A DNA stretch of 35,175 nucleotides from Zychaea mexicana. Taxonomy: Eukaryota > Mucoromycota > Mucoromycetes > Mucorales > Lichtheimiaceae. Within the stretch, counting starts at the first letter, position 1, and every line of letters begins with the position of its first letter. The notes under the pieces were generated by a model, which was not told where the DNA came from, made no database searches, and saw only the letters and a program-made list of their open reading frames with translations. Shown here piece after piece: positions 18,860 through 31,092 of the stretch. The position numbers and the translations under genes are program-made. The DNA lies in the NCBI RefSeq assembly GCF_025766255.1, contig NW_026516891.1:1-35175 (forward strand). The letters run 5' to 3'.

Positions 18860-21063
18860 TTAAGGGTACCAGGAGTTCAAAAGCATTAACTTTTTTATGG
18901 TTTCCTCAGACAAACGATTGCGGGTGTACGGTAGCAAATGTCGAGCTGCCGAGAAAGAATGCTCAGAAGGAGTCGATGTTGCTGGCACCGCCAAGTATTG
19001 TGCAGCCATGTTGCTTAAGTTCGGCCATTTCTGTGACTGGGACTCCCAGAAGATTAGCTCTGTGTGCTTGCCTGCTTCCACCATTGGCATCATCGGTTGT
19101 TCGCCAATGTATTCCTCTAATTCGTCTTGGCTTCGGTCGATCCGGTACAACGCATACATCTCCTGCAGCTGCTCGCTCACTTCGATATCGACATCCGCGC
19201 GATCCTTGAACGTCGACCAGGTATCCCGGACAATTTGCTGGCTATACTCCTGCCATTCCCTTTCCCAGCCGCTCTTAGCCCACCAGACAAACTTCAGGCT
19301 AGGATCCATTGCAGTGGCGCACGCATAAACGTTGGATGTGTCAGTCTTGCCGTAATACTTTCGCAGCTTAACGAGACCGACTTCCGCTGCTTCGCACAGG
19401 TCGATGGGTGTGGATGGGCTGGTCTTATAGTCCTCAAGCCTGTCCATCAGATGGTTATAGCAAAGGATGGTGAGGTTGATGGTGGCATGCGACTTGCTGG
19501 CTGACAACCTCTTGGTCACTTTCTCGAACGGCTCAAGGAGAGCATGGATCTGCTTCAGGCGCTCCCATTCTTGTGCAGTCAACCTATACTGTGCCAGCGC
19601 CTCAGTGCACATTGCGTTGTAGCCAGCCTCGACCGCGATAGCCCGCGTGATCATTTCAAACGTCGAATTTCAACGAGTACGGACATCAGGAATGAGCTTG
19701 AGTTTGGGACAGCCTTCGTTGTTCAAGGTACGCAGGAACTTCTGTAAGCGTTGCGGTGACGATCTAAGGTAATAGATCAAAACCTGTTAATCACTTGAAA
19801 AATAGTTTAATGCTTAATTAACTGATGACTACCTTATCTTGGTAACGCCTCTTCGTAGTTTGACCAGCACATTAGAGTTGGTAGGCATTTGTTCTTCGTC
19901 GTCGTCAACGATTTCTTCTTCTGGTGCCTGTGCTGAAAGACCAACTCGCAGGATATCCTGAACTGCCAAGTTAAGGACGTGTCCAACACAAGGGATATGA
20001 TGGATGTCTTTGCAGAATGGCCTTGGTTTTATAAGTTGTTGGTGAGCACATAGTTTTTTATGAGTATCTTGGCAAAGCAGCATAATCCCAGTAACTTACC
20101 AATCTTTCTCTTTCGCGCGTCGTTCGATTACGGTCATCATCTTGGTCATATTCGATGCGTTGTCACTCGTAATTGTGAAAAGCCTCGAACAAAGATCGAA
20201 CTCATCTAAGACTTTCAAGAAGGCGTCGGCAAGGTTCTCTCCAGTATGTGGACCTTCCAAAGGCTGGAACCCTAGGCGAACTTCTTGCAGAGTCCACGTC
20301 GATCTGCACATCCAGTGTGCTGTCACACCAAGAAATTCTTGCCGGAATGGGCTGGTCCAGCTGTCGACGGTGCAAGAAATTTTTGGCACGCTCTTGAGCA
20401 AGGCGGCGGTTTGTTCTTTGGCTCTGACGTATTCTTCGTCCAGCTATTTCAGTGAAAGTTAAGTATATGTCTGAATCCTTGTTTAACAAAACATGAAACG
20501 AAGTTTACCTTTCTCGACATACTGTCAGCATTCAAAAGCTTGACGGATTCTTGCGTAGGTGCTGATTGTGCCATGTAGAACAACTCCTGCAATTCTTCGC
20601 TTTCGGCCAAAGTAAATGGGAGCTTGCTCTTGACCAAAAATTTGACGAATTATCGTTGGAAGGCGCCCTTTTCAAACGTACGCTTACGCTTAAATTCGAC
20701 ATGCTGGTCCATTGGGCCGGCTTGGCGCTTGTTCCCCTGAACGTGCGGACCAGTTGTTTGCGTGATTCGATGGACATTCTTCAGGTGCTTCACAAGCCCA
20801 GACGTATTACCTTGCTTTGCGTCGTACACCTTGTTGCAACCAGGCCGCTGGCACTTGATTTTCGGTTGACCGTTGATAGAGACGCGTTTGCCGTATTCAT
20901 GAGTGAGAACCCAGCTGCTTACTGACTGCTTTTCTTTACCGCTCGTGTCAATGTTCGCGCCGTCACCGGCAAGCTGTGTGATTTCTTGGTGGTCGATCAT
21001 GGAAGCGGAATCATCGAAGCACTCTTCATCAGTGTCCATTACATGCGAACCGACTGACGCCAT
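18860..21063 (-). pseudogene. hAT transposase with BED zinc finger (two in-frame stops)
   Basis: Exons, read right to left: 21063-20509, 20443-20100, 20021-19833 and 19763-18860. Phases close perfectly to 664 codons. The N-terminal BED finger lies around residues 48-98 (C-x4-C...H-x4-H: KCQRPGCNKVY, LVKHLKNVH). RNase H-like core pieces include SCTVDSWTS, FTITSDNASNM and CVGHVLNLAVQD. The C-terminal hAT dimerisation region reads YLAVPATSTPSEHSFSAARH and NRLSEETIKKLMLLNSW. Stops interrupt at 20650-20652 (TAA, codon 138) and 19670-19672 (TGA, codon 394, where the conserved Trp of the TRWNST motif is expected). Splice sites are all GT-AG. It is recently inactivated, given the otherwise open frame. 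Confidence 0.93.
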
Positions 21064-22084
21064 GGAGACGTTGGATTGATCACGGGCTAGGGAAGGAGGA
21101 ACAAAACTTGATAACGAACGACTTGTGTTGGATAAGGACGAATTACGGCTGGACTCTCTCTATAAAATGGTACTATCATCAGCTGGTTGCAGGTGATATT
21201 GCATATGATGGAGTATCCTAGATTAATCTTACGCGATCAGAAAGAGCACCACGAGCGTCGTCAGAGCTGGAGCCAACTGAGTAGTTTAGGTAGGTCATTG
21301 CGTTGGATGTGATATAAAAAGGTACGGATATAGAGTAGAATGGTTCAAGCTGTATGTAAGTAAATAGTTGAGTTATTTTGCCCAAAAATAAAGTTGTTGC
21401 TTTTATACTTTCCATGACGCGTTGAGGATAATGATACCAAACGGCAGCTTCTCTTCAAATAGTGCTAAGTAATACCTCGCCTGTCATTTCCGTAAAAGGA
21501 AGTTTGTAGAAGTCAGCAGCATGCTGAGCTGTACCACTGCTGAGTGCGCGATTTTTGCTTTCAGTGTTCTTCCTTTAATCGTTCGTGTCCATTCGTTACT
21601 AGCAGTATAAGTATAATTAGCACTGCTGAGCACGCAGCGTTTAATGCTGCGAACCAAACCAAAGGCACGTCAAAATTCTCTTCTCAGCAATCTGTACACA
21701 CGTCATTACACAATTGATACAGCAATCTTTTTTCCGGCATTCTCTGAAATTCCCCCACCAGATCAGCAATTAGAACACATTTCATACTTTAATTCAACAA
21801 TCAACCACGCACGGTCATACTGTATATCCACAATTGAAATAAAACACATTTTCTATTCACAAATTTCGCTATGCACTACAATAATTACGCCTTCCCTTCG
21901 ATTCACGCGATTATCATTGTAATCTTGTGTAATTCCATCCCTCTTGAAATTGCAGTTGAAGAACTCGGTTCTAATCTCGGTTCTCGGGTCGGTTCTCGGG
22001 CCGGGTCGAGTCAGTTCTGATGTACATTGTGCTCGGGACGGTTTTGGCAGAGAACCGTCCCGGCCCGGCCCGTGAGGACCCTTA
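21064..22084. other. 5' non-coding part of the inner hAT element
   Basis: No coding signal; the short frame 21644-21922 shows no recognisable features. It holds the presumed promoter and subterminal transposase-binding repeats (21955-22080, GGTTCTCGG type). Confidence 0.5.
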
Positions 22085-22339
22085 GACTGAAAAGGAATTG
22101 AGAAAAGAAAAACGAAGGGTAGAAGGATAAAGTGATAAGCAAAGGGAAAAGGAAAAGGATTAGGGGCATATAGGGAAGTCGATTTTCAACCACACTTTAA
22201 CCATAATGCTTTCTTTACAGTAATACATGTGAGCCCAAGCGAATTCTTTTGTGATGGTACAAAACCCTTTACCTTTAAAAGTAGATGTTGCTAGCACTGC
22301 CAGGAATTTGCATGCCATCATCTTGGAGCTAATATATAT

Positions 22340-22359
22340 ATATATATATAGAGTTTTGC
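22340..22359. repeat. (AT)n microsatellite
   Basis: A short run of about nine to ten TA dinucleotides inside the right part of the outer hAT element; no further significance seen. Confidence 0.6.
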
Positions 22360-22554
22360 ACTTCGAGTACTCAAGTTCAGATTGATTGACACTTCCTTCA
22401 TCATCATACAGAATTCAGTCTTGACCCGATAACCTGAGTTTTGACCCGTCAGGTTGAATAGGTGAGGTCGGGTCAGTGTTTTTTTGACCTGTGGGTCAAC
22501 TGGTTAGACCCTTGACCCAACCGAACCTGTCCAATTACGGCCCCTAGTATTACA

Positions 22555-23300
22555 TTAGTACTATTATTCACAGTTTAGTAGAATATATGCATAACAGCAT
22601 ATGTAAATGCTTGCTCTTAAGGTATACCATATGTATAAAGCAAAACATCGGCAAACTAGTAAAAAGAAGACAAGAAAGAGGTAGTTTATTCAACATGTTT
22701 GATATCTCTATGACCTCCGGAAGTTTAATTTTGTAAATAAACTTTTAGTACATACTATGCATTCATACAGCAAAGGAGTACCAAATGTACAGTGTTTGAA
22801 ATTAAAATGTTGTTATAAAACTATAGCTTTCTGATTCTAAAACACTTAATTATGTTGCTCTAGCATCACTGGTTGAAAAGATATAACGATTTCTAAAGTA
22901 GTATCAAAGCTCCTATGAAAGCTATGATAGAGCTCTATCAAATTACACTAACTTTTAGGCAGAAAGGTTGGTGGACCACCCTAAGGAGATATAGGGGAGA
23001 GGTTGTTGAAAAGCAAAACTCTACCCCTTGCCAGCATATAACTACATATAAGCTTTTAGACCAAACCTCACTCAAATGTGGTCAAACAAATTCACTTGCA
23101 ATAGCAGAACTGGTCTTCAACGTGGCTATCTATAGTTGAAAATCACTGCATCTATAACCTTTACCTCTACATATCTTGTTGTTGCTATAGCAGAACTGGT
23201 CTTTAACGTGGCCATCTATAGCTTAACCTCCATTTATCAACTACCTCTACTTCTCTACATATATAAACATTAATTGGTAGAAATACTAAAGAGTTCTCCA
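22555..23300. other. upstream region of the large unknown gene
   Basis: No coding signal, although an open frame 22915-23139 (74 codons) exists. It contains a 35-bp direct repeat, 23101-23135 and 23187-23221, with two mismatches (atagcagaactggtct...), just upstream of the gene start. It may hold promoter elements. Confidence 0.4.
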
Positions 23301-26300
23301 ATGTATCGTACAAGTCAAGGCTCTTCTAGTAGTAGTGGGCAACGTTCTAATACACCTCCGCGACAATATATTAGACCAACCTGCCCTATTCGCTCATGTA
23401 AGCTCATAATTTTATATCCTTAAAAAAAGGCACAACTCTACTTTTAATTTCAAGAAAGTATTCAAACTAAATATTACTCTATAGTCCTTACACGTAGACC
23501 AGTATCTGATAGTACATTTGATAGCAATATCAATGTAGCCTACAGCCAAGTAATAAGTGCTACTCCATCTACTGGGATGATAAGGCGTTTACCTAATAAT
23601 CTTTACCAATCGATAAGAGAACACAGGAATGAAGAACGTCTTGGTGATGAACGACCTAGTAAGTTTAACTTATACCTTCTATATATTTAAGGGTTTTAAT
23701 ATATGTTCCTACATAATGTTTCTATTAGGTCAACGCCGCTGTTTAGGGTCTGAGACATCATTACAGGCTCAACCCATCCTTGAAAGACAATCATCAACAC
23801 ACTCATTAGACATAGGAATAGATAATATTACTATTTCTAGCCAAAATGAGAATACAGCACATCCGTCACAGCATTCACTACCACTAGTTGTAGACCCATT
23901 TGGTAAAAACCACTATTTAATCAAAGATATAATCGGATTAGCATATTTACTAATACTAATAGCTCATTTGTCTTATTGTTGGTAGCTTTTGATTTTGCTG
24001 CAGATACCATATGATTTATGAGACCACTAGGTGGTCAATTTGTTACTATTTATGGTGATAATTTAGACAGTTAGTATTGACCAATGATCTAAAACTGAAT
24101 GTAGTATACTCTAAGACATCTCTAACGTTTTTGTTTTATTCAGATTCTCACTCGAGTAGCGACTCCAATTCTCATAGTTCTGGTAGTGGCTCTAGTAGCA
24201 GCAGCTCACTAAGCTCAAATTCTGATTCCGAGTCAGATAGTGATTCAGACTATATCTTTAGTAGTACTGATGAAGATAGTGATGAATCTGAAGAAAATGA
24301 GTTAGAAGATGAAGAAGCAACTACTGTTATTCGTAACTCGATGTATCGGTATCAACCAGAAAATCTACGCATGCAGTTCCAAGAGCGAATTTTAGACATA
24401 AAAAACTGTACGTTATTATATATTATATTATGCTGTCATTAATAGATATATTATACTAATATATATAGCTATTAATTCTATAGTAAACCAGGTTGTAACG
24501 TTCAATACATTTGTTCTACTATGCCAAGGGCTCGATGAATATGCACTCCTAGAGGCAATGTTTGCAGGCATTGTTGTTGAAGATGAGGACAACCTACTGG
24601 TTGCTGTTAAACCATCTAATAGCCGCCAAGTAGACCTGAATTTCTATTATGATATTGACTCAATGGATTTCCAGACAAAAATAATACCTGCAGCCGGTCC
24701 ATTTTCAATAACCCTTCGTCCGCATAAATACAAGATTAAATAAACAATGAGTTACATTATTAACTAAGGGTCTCGACGTGGAAAATCCATTCCTTTAAAC
24801 AAAGTTCCATACCTATTACTTGGTCAGTTTGGATACAATAATAGGTTCAAGGTATAGTAAAATGTTTTACAACATCTTATATTTCTATCAATAGTGAATG
24901 TAGATAATAATATCAATATTATGTAGACCTCAATCCACTTTCCAAGACTATATGGTGATAATATGTCATTGACATCTAGTAAAGAGATTACTACAGAGGT
25001 TATCTCAGACTTTGTAGACCTTGTTCTCTGTCCTGCGATGTACCAATGCTTACCTGCATTCATTTGTAATAACTTTGGTATCTCATATCATACTGATGGG
25101 TATAGGCTGCAGAATTCTAGAGGTCATCATAATCTGTATGGCACATATATCCCTCCAGTGTATTGCCAGCAATTATGTGAGACTATGAGGTCGATTACTA
25201 GTAGTAGCCAAGATCAGAGGGTAGCTCGGTTTCAAGGCTTTTTCTTTTATACCAAAGGAATAGGGTTAAAGCATCCATATGAAGACCTTCACTTGGACCT
25301 TGGCAGTTCATTTTTGGATATTAATTGGTATACAGTTAATCCTCGGGACTCAACGATTGACTTAGGGTTCGAGTTTCATCCAGTATCACATACCCCTTTA
25401 GTTGGGTTATGGAGTGCTACTGGTAGTGACCGTGCATTCGGTGGTCATGCAGACTTCATACGGCGCTTCCTCGGAGATGTTACATTGACAAAAAGTAACT
25501 ATAGGCATGACCCTTTTTCAAATTGGAAGTCTCTATCAGGCTTTCAATATACTGTAAAAGGACAGTCTTTGCCACAAGAACAGTCAATGTAAGGCATAAA
25601 AAAAATTGTTGCATACCACAAGATAAAGCAACCATTTTACAACCCTGGACAAGATAACTACCGCTTTGGAAAAGATTACAAACCAGAGCTGCTCATTAAT
25701 GCGGGGCAACCCTTTAGAGCTTATAAGGTATTATTATTATGATTATTAGAATATAATTACATTGAATGTATATACTTAAATAACTTAAATCATTCTAATT
25801 AGCGCTTTATCCAAGATTCATGTATCGGAATTAGCAACCGAAATTGGGGTGCTCGGTTAGAGCTTCACATGTCTACTGCAAGTGCATTAGTAAATATTGA
25901 TGCAGTGCATCATCGTGTCTGGTATGTTATACTTGTATATCTATTATGTATACTTATTGGCAAAGAATAATTGATTCTTACTAAATTATATGTATTTGTA
26001 GGGAATGCCGCCAATATCTACACTGGGAAACATCTAATGACATTGCTTCCTACTGGAGCATGTATATGGATGCTATTGAGTATGCAATCAATAGTCTTCA
26101 GATTCAATGTGATCTAAAGTATCGCGTAGATCGGCTCTCTGCATATCCAATAATGGCCTACTTGGTCTCCTCTCTATTTTCTCGTCCACCCCATCATTCA
26201 AAATGGGATTTGACAAAAAGTATAGTTGAAAAGTTTGCATGCCCTGTATCAAACCTGCTCTTTATGGTAGATATCTGGACTACTAGCTTTCATAGGGATC

Positions 26301-27287
26301 TATACATAGAACATCCATTCAACTTGGAGTACTTTGCGGCTATACTTGATACACAAACATGGATAGAGGTCCATTCAGGTCATCGTGCAATAGAGAGATT
26401 AGAAACTTCTCTTTTACCAACAACCACTCCTCTACTAATAGAGGATCATACCTTTCATCTACGGCCAGTAGCTATCAACAGACACTACTTTGATCAGTAC
26501 CTCAATAATATGGCCTTTATTACATCAGTGCTTGATTATATTCGAGATGGTATTACTGATGATACGATAACATACCTACGGAATGAACTTGTAAAGGAAA
26601 TGTGGGCCAAACTAAGTAAACAAGATGGTACGCGCCGGCGATCCAATCAAGATAGCACCCCTGTTACTTATACTAGCCGTTTTAAAAGCCCTCGATACAT
26701 GCATAATCGGTTGACGTTCGAACACTTTTGTGGGGAATATTCCGATGTATTTAGCGTAAGCAATAATTCTTTAAATTTACTGTGAATATATAGATATACT
26801 AACAATAACAAAAATGACTCTAAAATAGGAGAATGGGGTTAAACCTAGTAGGGCAACCACACTTCCATCTGATGCTATACTAAACATATATCCACCTCCA
26901 ACGGATATTAATGTTGTGGCGTATACACAAATTAAAAAAGGGCCATACTCAAACTTTGCATCCCGAGCCGCATATATTATCATTACACGCCACCTTTTGG
27001 AGAATAATAGAGGTGCAGATGCAGATGCATTTGCACATAAACTATATACATCACTCGATGGTGTCAGATTCCTCCCTACAATCGCAAAATCACAATTTGC
27101 AAAGGTGGAAAATAATGAGCTAGTACTGCGGTTATTTTCAAGTGAGCCAGTACAGTAAGTAGCTCCATTATCAGATCTGAATGATTCTTTGGATGACCAA
27201 TCTCAATCTATTGTGATGCCCGCATATCAAACACATGTTTTGGTCCGTAGTTTAGTCGGAATCAATATTCCAGTGCGCCGTTTTTAA
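23301..27287 (+). pseudogene. large nine-exon gene of unknown function, four in-frame TAA codons
   Basis: Exons: 23301-23397, 23485-23658, 23729-23902, 24144-24407, 24469-24851, 24927-25727, 25803-25921, 26002-26755 and 26829-27287. They use GT-AG sites and sum to exactly 3225 nt (1075 codons). The N-terminus is Ser/Gln-rich. A Ser/Asp/Glu tract (exon 24144-24407) looks like a disordered acidic region. Later exons look globular (GHHNLYGTYIPPVYC, DLGFEFHPVSHTPLVGLW, SNLLFMVDIWTTSFHRDLY, NVVAYTQIKKGPYSNFASRA). TAA codons fall at 24741, 24765, 25590 and 27156, with coding-like sequence continuing after each. I do not recognise the family. It could be a dead gene, a mobile-element protein, or a gene whose extra introns I have missed. 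Confidence 0.55.
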
Positions 27288-27388
27288 GACGATTACATAT
27301 TACTTATCAAAAATTACCCTCTATACTGATTGTACTCTACTTGTCATACCCTTTACTAAATTTTCACATTACCTTATCATCCTAGAAT

Positions 27389-27427
27389 CATTTTCGGCGT
27401 GGCGACGAAGTCGCCACAGCGAAAATG
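27389..27427. other. strong hairpin at the start of the tandem-repeat region
   Basis: An 18-base stem (cattttcggcgtggcgac / gtcgccacagcgaaaatg, two mismatches) with a three-base loop GAA. It sits 100 bases after the end of the unknown gene and at the left border of the repeat array. It might act as a terminator-like RNA structure or be an element end. Confidence 0.6.
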
Positions 27428-29072
27428 AGTGACCCCGATGACCCCGACATTTCAATTCAAGTGGCGACGAATGACCCCGGACTGACCCCGGGATTTAGCC
27501 AATCAAATTACCAGAACGTGATGAGCAAGACAGCAAAATAGCAGGAGAACCAGCTCCTCTTTTTTTTACTTTTTTTTGTTCTTCTATAGCACAACACTCG
27601 CTTGCTGCCTGTTTTTTTAATATATATTAAAGCAAGGACGCTTACAAAAAAAAGGTATCTTATTCAAGGGATGTTCATTTGCTGGAAGAATCGTGGCTTT
27701 GTAATGGTCAATGGTCTACTGTCTTTTATTACTAGCAATTGCTGAAACTATAGACATTTGACGAGTGCGGCAACGTACTCCAGCAGCGACAGCAGCACTA
27801 CAGCAAGCCTTACAACAAACGGAAGCTATGGCACGCCATAATAATAACGGTCAAAGTTAATTACAATCGCAAATGACTTGCATGCATTGCGGCACCACTA
27901 CAACATCAAAGCAGCAAACCTTGCACCAGCCTGCACAGTACAGGCCGCATATACTCGACGTTTTCACCTTGTTATTTGCAACCTCGTATACCGTAAAAAA
28001 GAAAAGCCATTAACTTTCTACAAGGGGCATCAGCCATGGCGGTACGTGTCTATTCTTTTTATTTCTCAGGTAAACTGGCAAAACAAAAAGGCAGCAATTC
28101 CTGCATGACGATATCTCACTATCCAGTACTCCAAATAACAAGCCGCTTAGTTTGCCAGAATAAGGACGAGCAGGCGAACGTGACGCTGGTGGTCTGATGT
28201 CTTTACCATATCATGTCAACGAGCAACAGCCATGAACGGTACGCGTGCATTTTATAGTGGATCATATATATACACCAAAGTCAGCCAAAAAAAGGAGCGA
28301 TTCACGCACGACGATATCTCACCATCCAGTACTCCAAATAACGAGCCGCTTAGTTTGCCAGAATATGGACAAGCAAACGGACGTGACGCTGGTGGTCTTA
28401 TGTCTCTACTATATCATGTCAACGAGCAACAGCCAGGAACGGTACGCGTGCATTTTATAGTGGATCATATATATACACCAAAGTCAGCCAAAAAAAGGAG
28501 CGATTCACGCACGACGATATCTCACCATCCAGTACTCCAAATAACGAACCGTTTACTGCAGTAGAATAAGGACGAGTTGACTGGCGTGACGATGATGGTC
28601 TGGTGTCTCTACCATGTCTTTACGACGAGCAACAGCGGTGAAAAGAACGTGCGGATTATATGTAAGAGGTGCTTCAAGCAAGTCATTAGTACGACAAGGA
28701 TCCAGACATAGCAATATCCCGTTGTTTTATAGATGCGGATGGGAAGCATATGATAGAGATAATCGTAGCAAAGCTGGTTTTTTCTGATAGCTCTGTGGTG
28801 GTGACGCTTATGTGCAGGTAAGGAAGTAATAGAGAGTGCATAGTATTAGCATGCTTTAATAAATTGGTATTTTATGAAATGAGATTCTGTTGTCGTGCAT
28901 TGTGCCAAAGGTGCTCTATACTCTTTAAGCTGAAAAATTCATTAATGGATGTGGCATCTGCGGTTATTATGCATGTTTGTATACTATATTCCAATCTGTG
29001 AAAGTTCCTGGAGCATACCCCCGGTATATACAGCGATGCTGCTGTAAATTGCCTTTGAAAGCTCAATAATAA
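27428..29072 (+). repeat. tandem unit 1 (about 1.65 kb)
   Basis: It starts with a promoter-like module (four TGACCCCG boxes, then a ccaatcaaattaccagaac CCAAT-type stretch). A region encoding a conserved short frame (RQRTPAATAALQQALQQTEA type, 27769-27860) follows. Next come an ATGGCG followed by a GT donor (28036), three ~203-bp repeats, and a tail ending in aggtaaggaagtaatag. Each part recurs in the same order in unit 2, with substitutions and small indels. Coding capacity is uncertain: frames shift between repeats and most contain stops. Confidence 0.7.
28110..28610 (+). repeat. three ~203-bp repeats in unit 1
   Basis: The marker gaataaggacgag (with variants) occurs at 28158, 28361 and 28564, a spacing of 203 bases. 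Each copy runs accatccagtactccaaata...gcaacagccaggaacg...ggatcatat...aaagtcagcc. Confidence 0.85.
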
Positions 29073-29754
29073 CGAGTGACCCCGATGACCCCGAGATTTC
29101 AGTTTATGTGGCGACGGACGACCCCGGCCTGACCCCGGGTTTTGGCCAATCAAATTACCAGAACATGATGAGCAAGACAGCAAAATAGCAGAAGGGCCAG
29201 CTCCACTTTATTTTATTTTTGCTCCATAACACACTCGTTTACTGCCGTCTTTATTCGAAACATATTGAAGCAAGTGCGCTTGCAAGAAAAAAGGTATTTA
29301 GTTTTGAGATGTCAAGTTGTTAAAAGAAAAGTGGCATTGTGATGGCGAATGATCTATTCTCTTTTACTACTAGTAAATGTGAAACTATAGCCATTTGACG
29401 AGGGCGGCAACCTACTCCAACAGCAACAGCAGCACCACAGCAACAAGCCTTACAACCAACGGAAGCTACGGCACTTGATAATTATAACGGTCAAACTTAA
29501 TTACAATAGCGTTGACTTGCCTGCATCACAGCATGACTACAACATCAAGGTAGTAAAACTTGCACAAGTCTTTACAGCACAGATCACTTTTTTTCTTAAG
29601 TTAAACGAGCACGCGAGTAACGAAATGACAACGTCGATTATGTTGCATTAGCTTTTGTTCAAGTAGCATCAGCCATGGCGGTGCGTGTTTATTTCTTTTT
29701 TTTTTAATCAGGCAAATTGGCAGACAAAAGCATCAGCTATTCCCGCACGGCTGT

Positions 29755-30890
29755 ATCTCACCATCCAGTACTCAAAAAAACGAACCGTTTAGTGTGCCAG
29801 AATAAGGACGAGCAGACGAACGTGACGCTGGTGGTTTGGTGTCTCTACCATATCATGTCGACGAGCAATAGCCAGAAACGCTACACGTGCACTTTATAGT
29901 GGATCATATTCATATACACCAAAGTCAGCTAAAAAGGAGCGATTCGTGCACGGCCATATCGCACCATCGAGTACTCCAAATAACGAACAGTTTAGTGTGC
30001 CAGAATAAGGACGAGCAGACGAAGGCGACGATGTTGGTCTGGTGTCTCTACCATGGCATGTCGACGAGCAACAGCCAGAAACGCTACACGTACACTTATA
30101 GTGTATCCTATATATATACACCAAAGTCAGCTAAAAATAAGGAGCGATTCACGCATGACGATATCTCACCATCAAGTACTCCAAAAAACGAACTGCTTAG
30201 TGTGCCAGAATCAGGACGAGCAGACGCACGTGCCGCTGGTGGTCTGGTGTTTCTACCATGTCATGTCGACGAGCAACAGCCAGGAACGCTACGCGTGCAC
30301 TTTTATTGCGGATCATATACATATACAGCAAAGTCAGCCAAAAAGGAGCGATTCCCGCACGGCCATATCTCACCATCCAGTACTCCAAAAACACGAACCG
30401 TTTACTGCAGTAGAATAAGGACGAGCTGACGAACGTGACGATATTGATCTGGTGTCTCTACCATACCATGTCGACGAGCAACAGCCAGGAACGCTACACG
30501 TGCATTTTATAGTGGATCATATACATACACACCAAAGTCAGCCAAAAAAAGGAGCGATTCCCGTACGGCTATATCTCATCATCGAGTAATCCGAATAACA
30601 AACTGTTTAGTGCAGTAAAATAAGGACGAGCAGACGAACGTGCCGCTGGTGGTCTGGTGTCTCTACCATGTCATGTCGACGAGCAACAGCCAGGAACGCT
30701 ACGCGTGCACTTTTATTGCGGATCATATACATATACAGCAAAGTCAGCCAAAAGGAGCGATTCCCGCACGGCCATATCTCACTATCCAGTACTCCAAAAA
30801 AACAAACCGTTTACTGCAGTAGAATAAGGACGAGCTGACGAACGTGACGATATTGATCTGGTGTCTCTATCATACCATGTCGACGAGCAA
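29755..30890 (+). repeat. six 203-205-bp repeats in unit 2
   Basis: The same marker occurs at 29800, 30003, 30208, 30413, 30618 and 30822 (spacings 203-205). A unit of 204 would be exactly 68 codons, and near-204 spacing suggests amplification of coding sequence followed by small indels. Adjacent copies 30413 and 30822 are nearly identical over long stretches, pointing to recent duplication of a two-repeat block. Confidence 0.85.
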
Positions 30891-31092
30891 CTGCGGTGAA
30901 AAGAGCGTGTGGATTATTATAGATCAAGAGCGGCCTGAAGCAAATGAGGATTACTACAAGGATCCAGGCCTGGCGATATCCCATTATCACATAGGTAAGG
31001 AAGAGAAGGATATCAAGGATATAATGACAATAAAGCTATTCTTCGAGGGCTCTGTAGAAAGCAACGGCGATACGCAGGTAAGGAAGCAATAG
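30844..31092 (+). CDS. candidate 3' coding segment of the tandem-unit gene
   Basis: An open frame of 82 codons begins in the last 204-bp repeat (WCLYHTMSTSN) and continues into unique sequence (GEKSVWIIIDQERPEAN, DIMTIKLFFEGSVESNGDT). The alternation of hydrophobic and polar residues looks like a folded beta-rich domain. It may be an exon ending at the donor caggtaagg near 31077 rather than a complete protein. No family recognised. Confidence 0.3.
   Translation: MTILIWCLYHTMSTSNCGEKSVWIIIDQERPEANEDYYKDPGLAISHYHIGKEEKDIKDIMTIKLFFEGSVESNGDTQVRKQ

Larger units (their letters stand above)
18457..22084 (-). mobile_element. inner hAT element with transposase gene
   Basis: The ends are TAAGGATCCTCATAGGAACCG (left) and, inverted, TAAGGGTCCTCACGGGCCGGG (right). 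They are flanked by identical 8-bp copies of GACTGAAA (18449-18456 and 22085-22092). Subterminal regions carry many GAACCG/CGGTTC repeats, likely transposase binding sites. The 3628-bp element holds a four-exon transposase gene on minus and a long non-coding stretch, 21064-21960, on its 5' side. Confidence 0.93.
18053..22546. mobile_element. outer hAT-type element, non-autonomous, hosting another hAT
   Basis: The ends are TAGGGGTCGCAATCTGACC on the left and (inverted) TAGGGGCCGTAATTGGACAGG on the right. They are flanked by identical 8-bp copies of GTATTACA (18045-18052 and 22547-22554), the hAT hallmark. Subterminal regions are full of TGACCCGT/GGGTCAAC motifs (18060-18170 and 22425-22535). 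After removing the inner element and one inner duplication it is 858 bp with no coding capacity, so it depended on a transposase elsewhere. Confidence 0.88.

Noticed and set aside
18897..19504. 143- and 125-codon plus-strand frames
   Set aside because: Shadows of the hAT transposase exon on the opposite strand.
23903..24143. Possible readthrough of exon 23729-23902 to a stop at 23983-23985
   Set aside because: A GT donor at 23903 joins in phase to the acceptor before 24144 and restores the acidic Ser-rich frame; the readthrough tail is hydrophobic and unrelated.
29887..30429. 180-codon frame across the 204-bp repeats
   Set aside because: Its reading phase changes relative to the repeat from copy to copy and it starts mid-repeat at a non-ATG codon, so it is probably a by-product of repeat length near 204.
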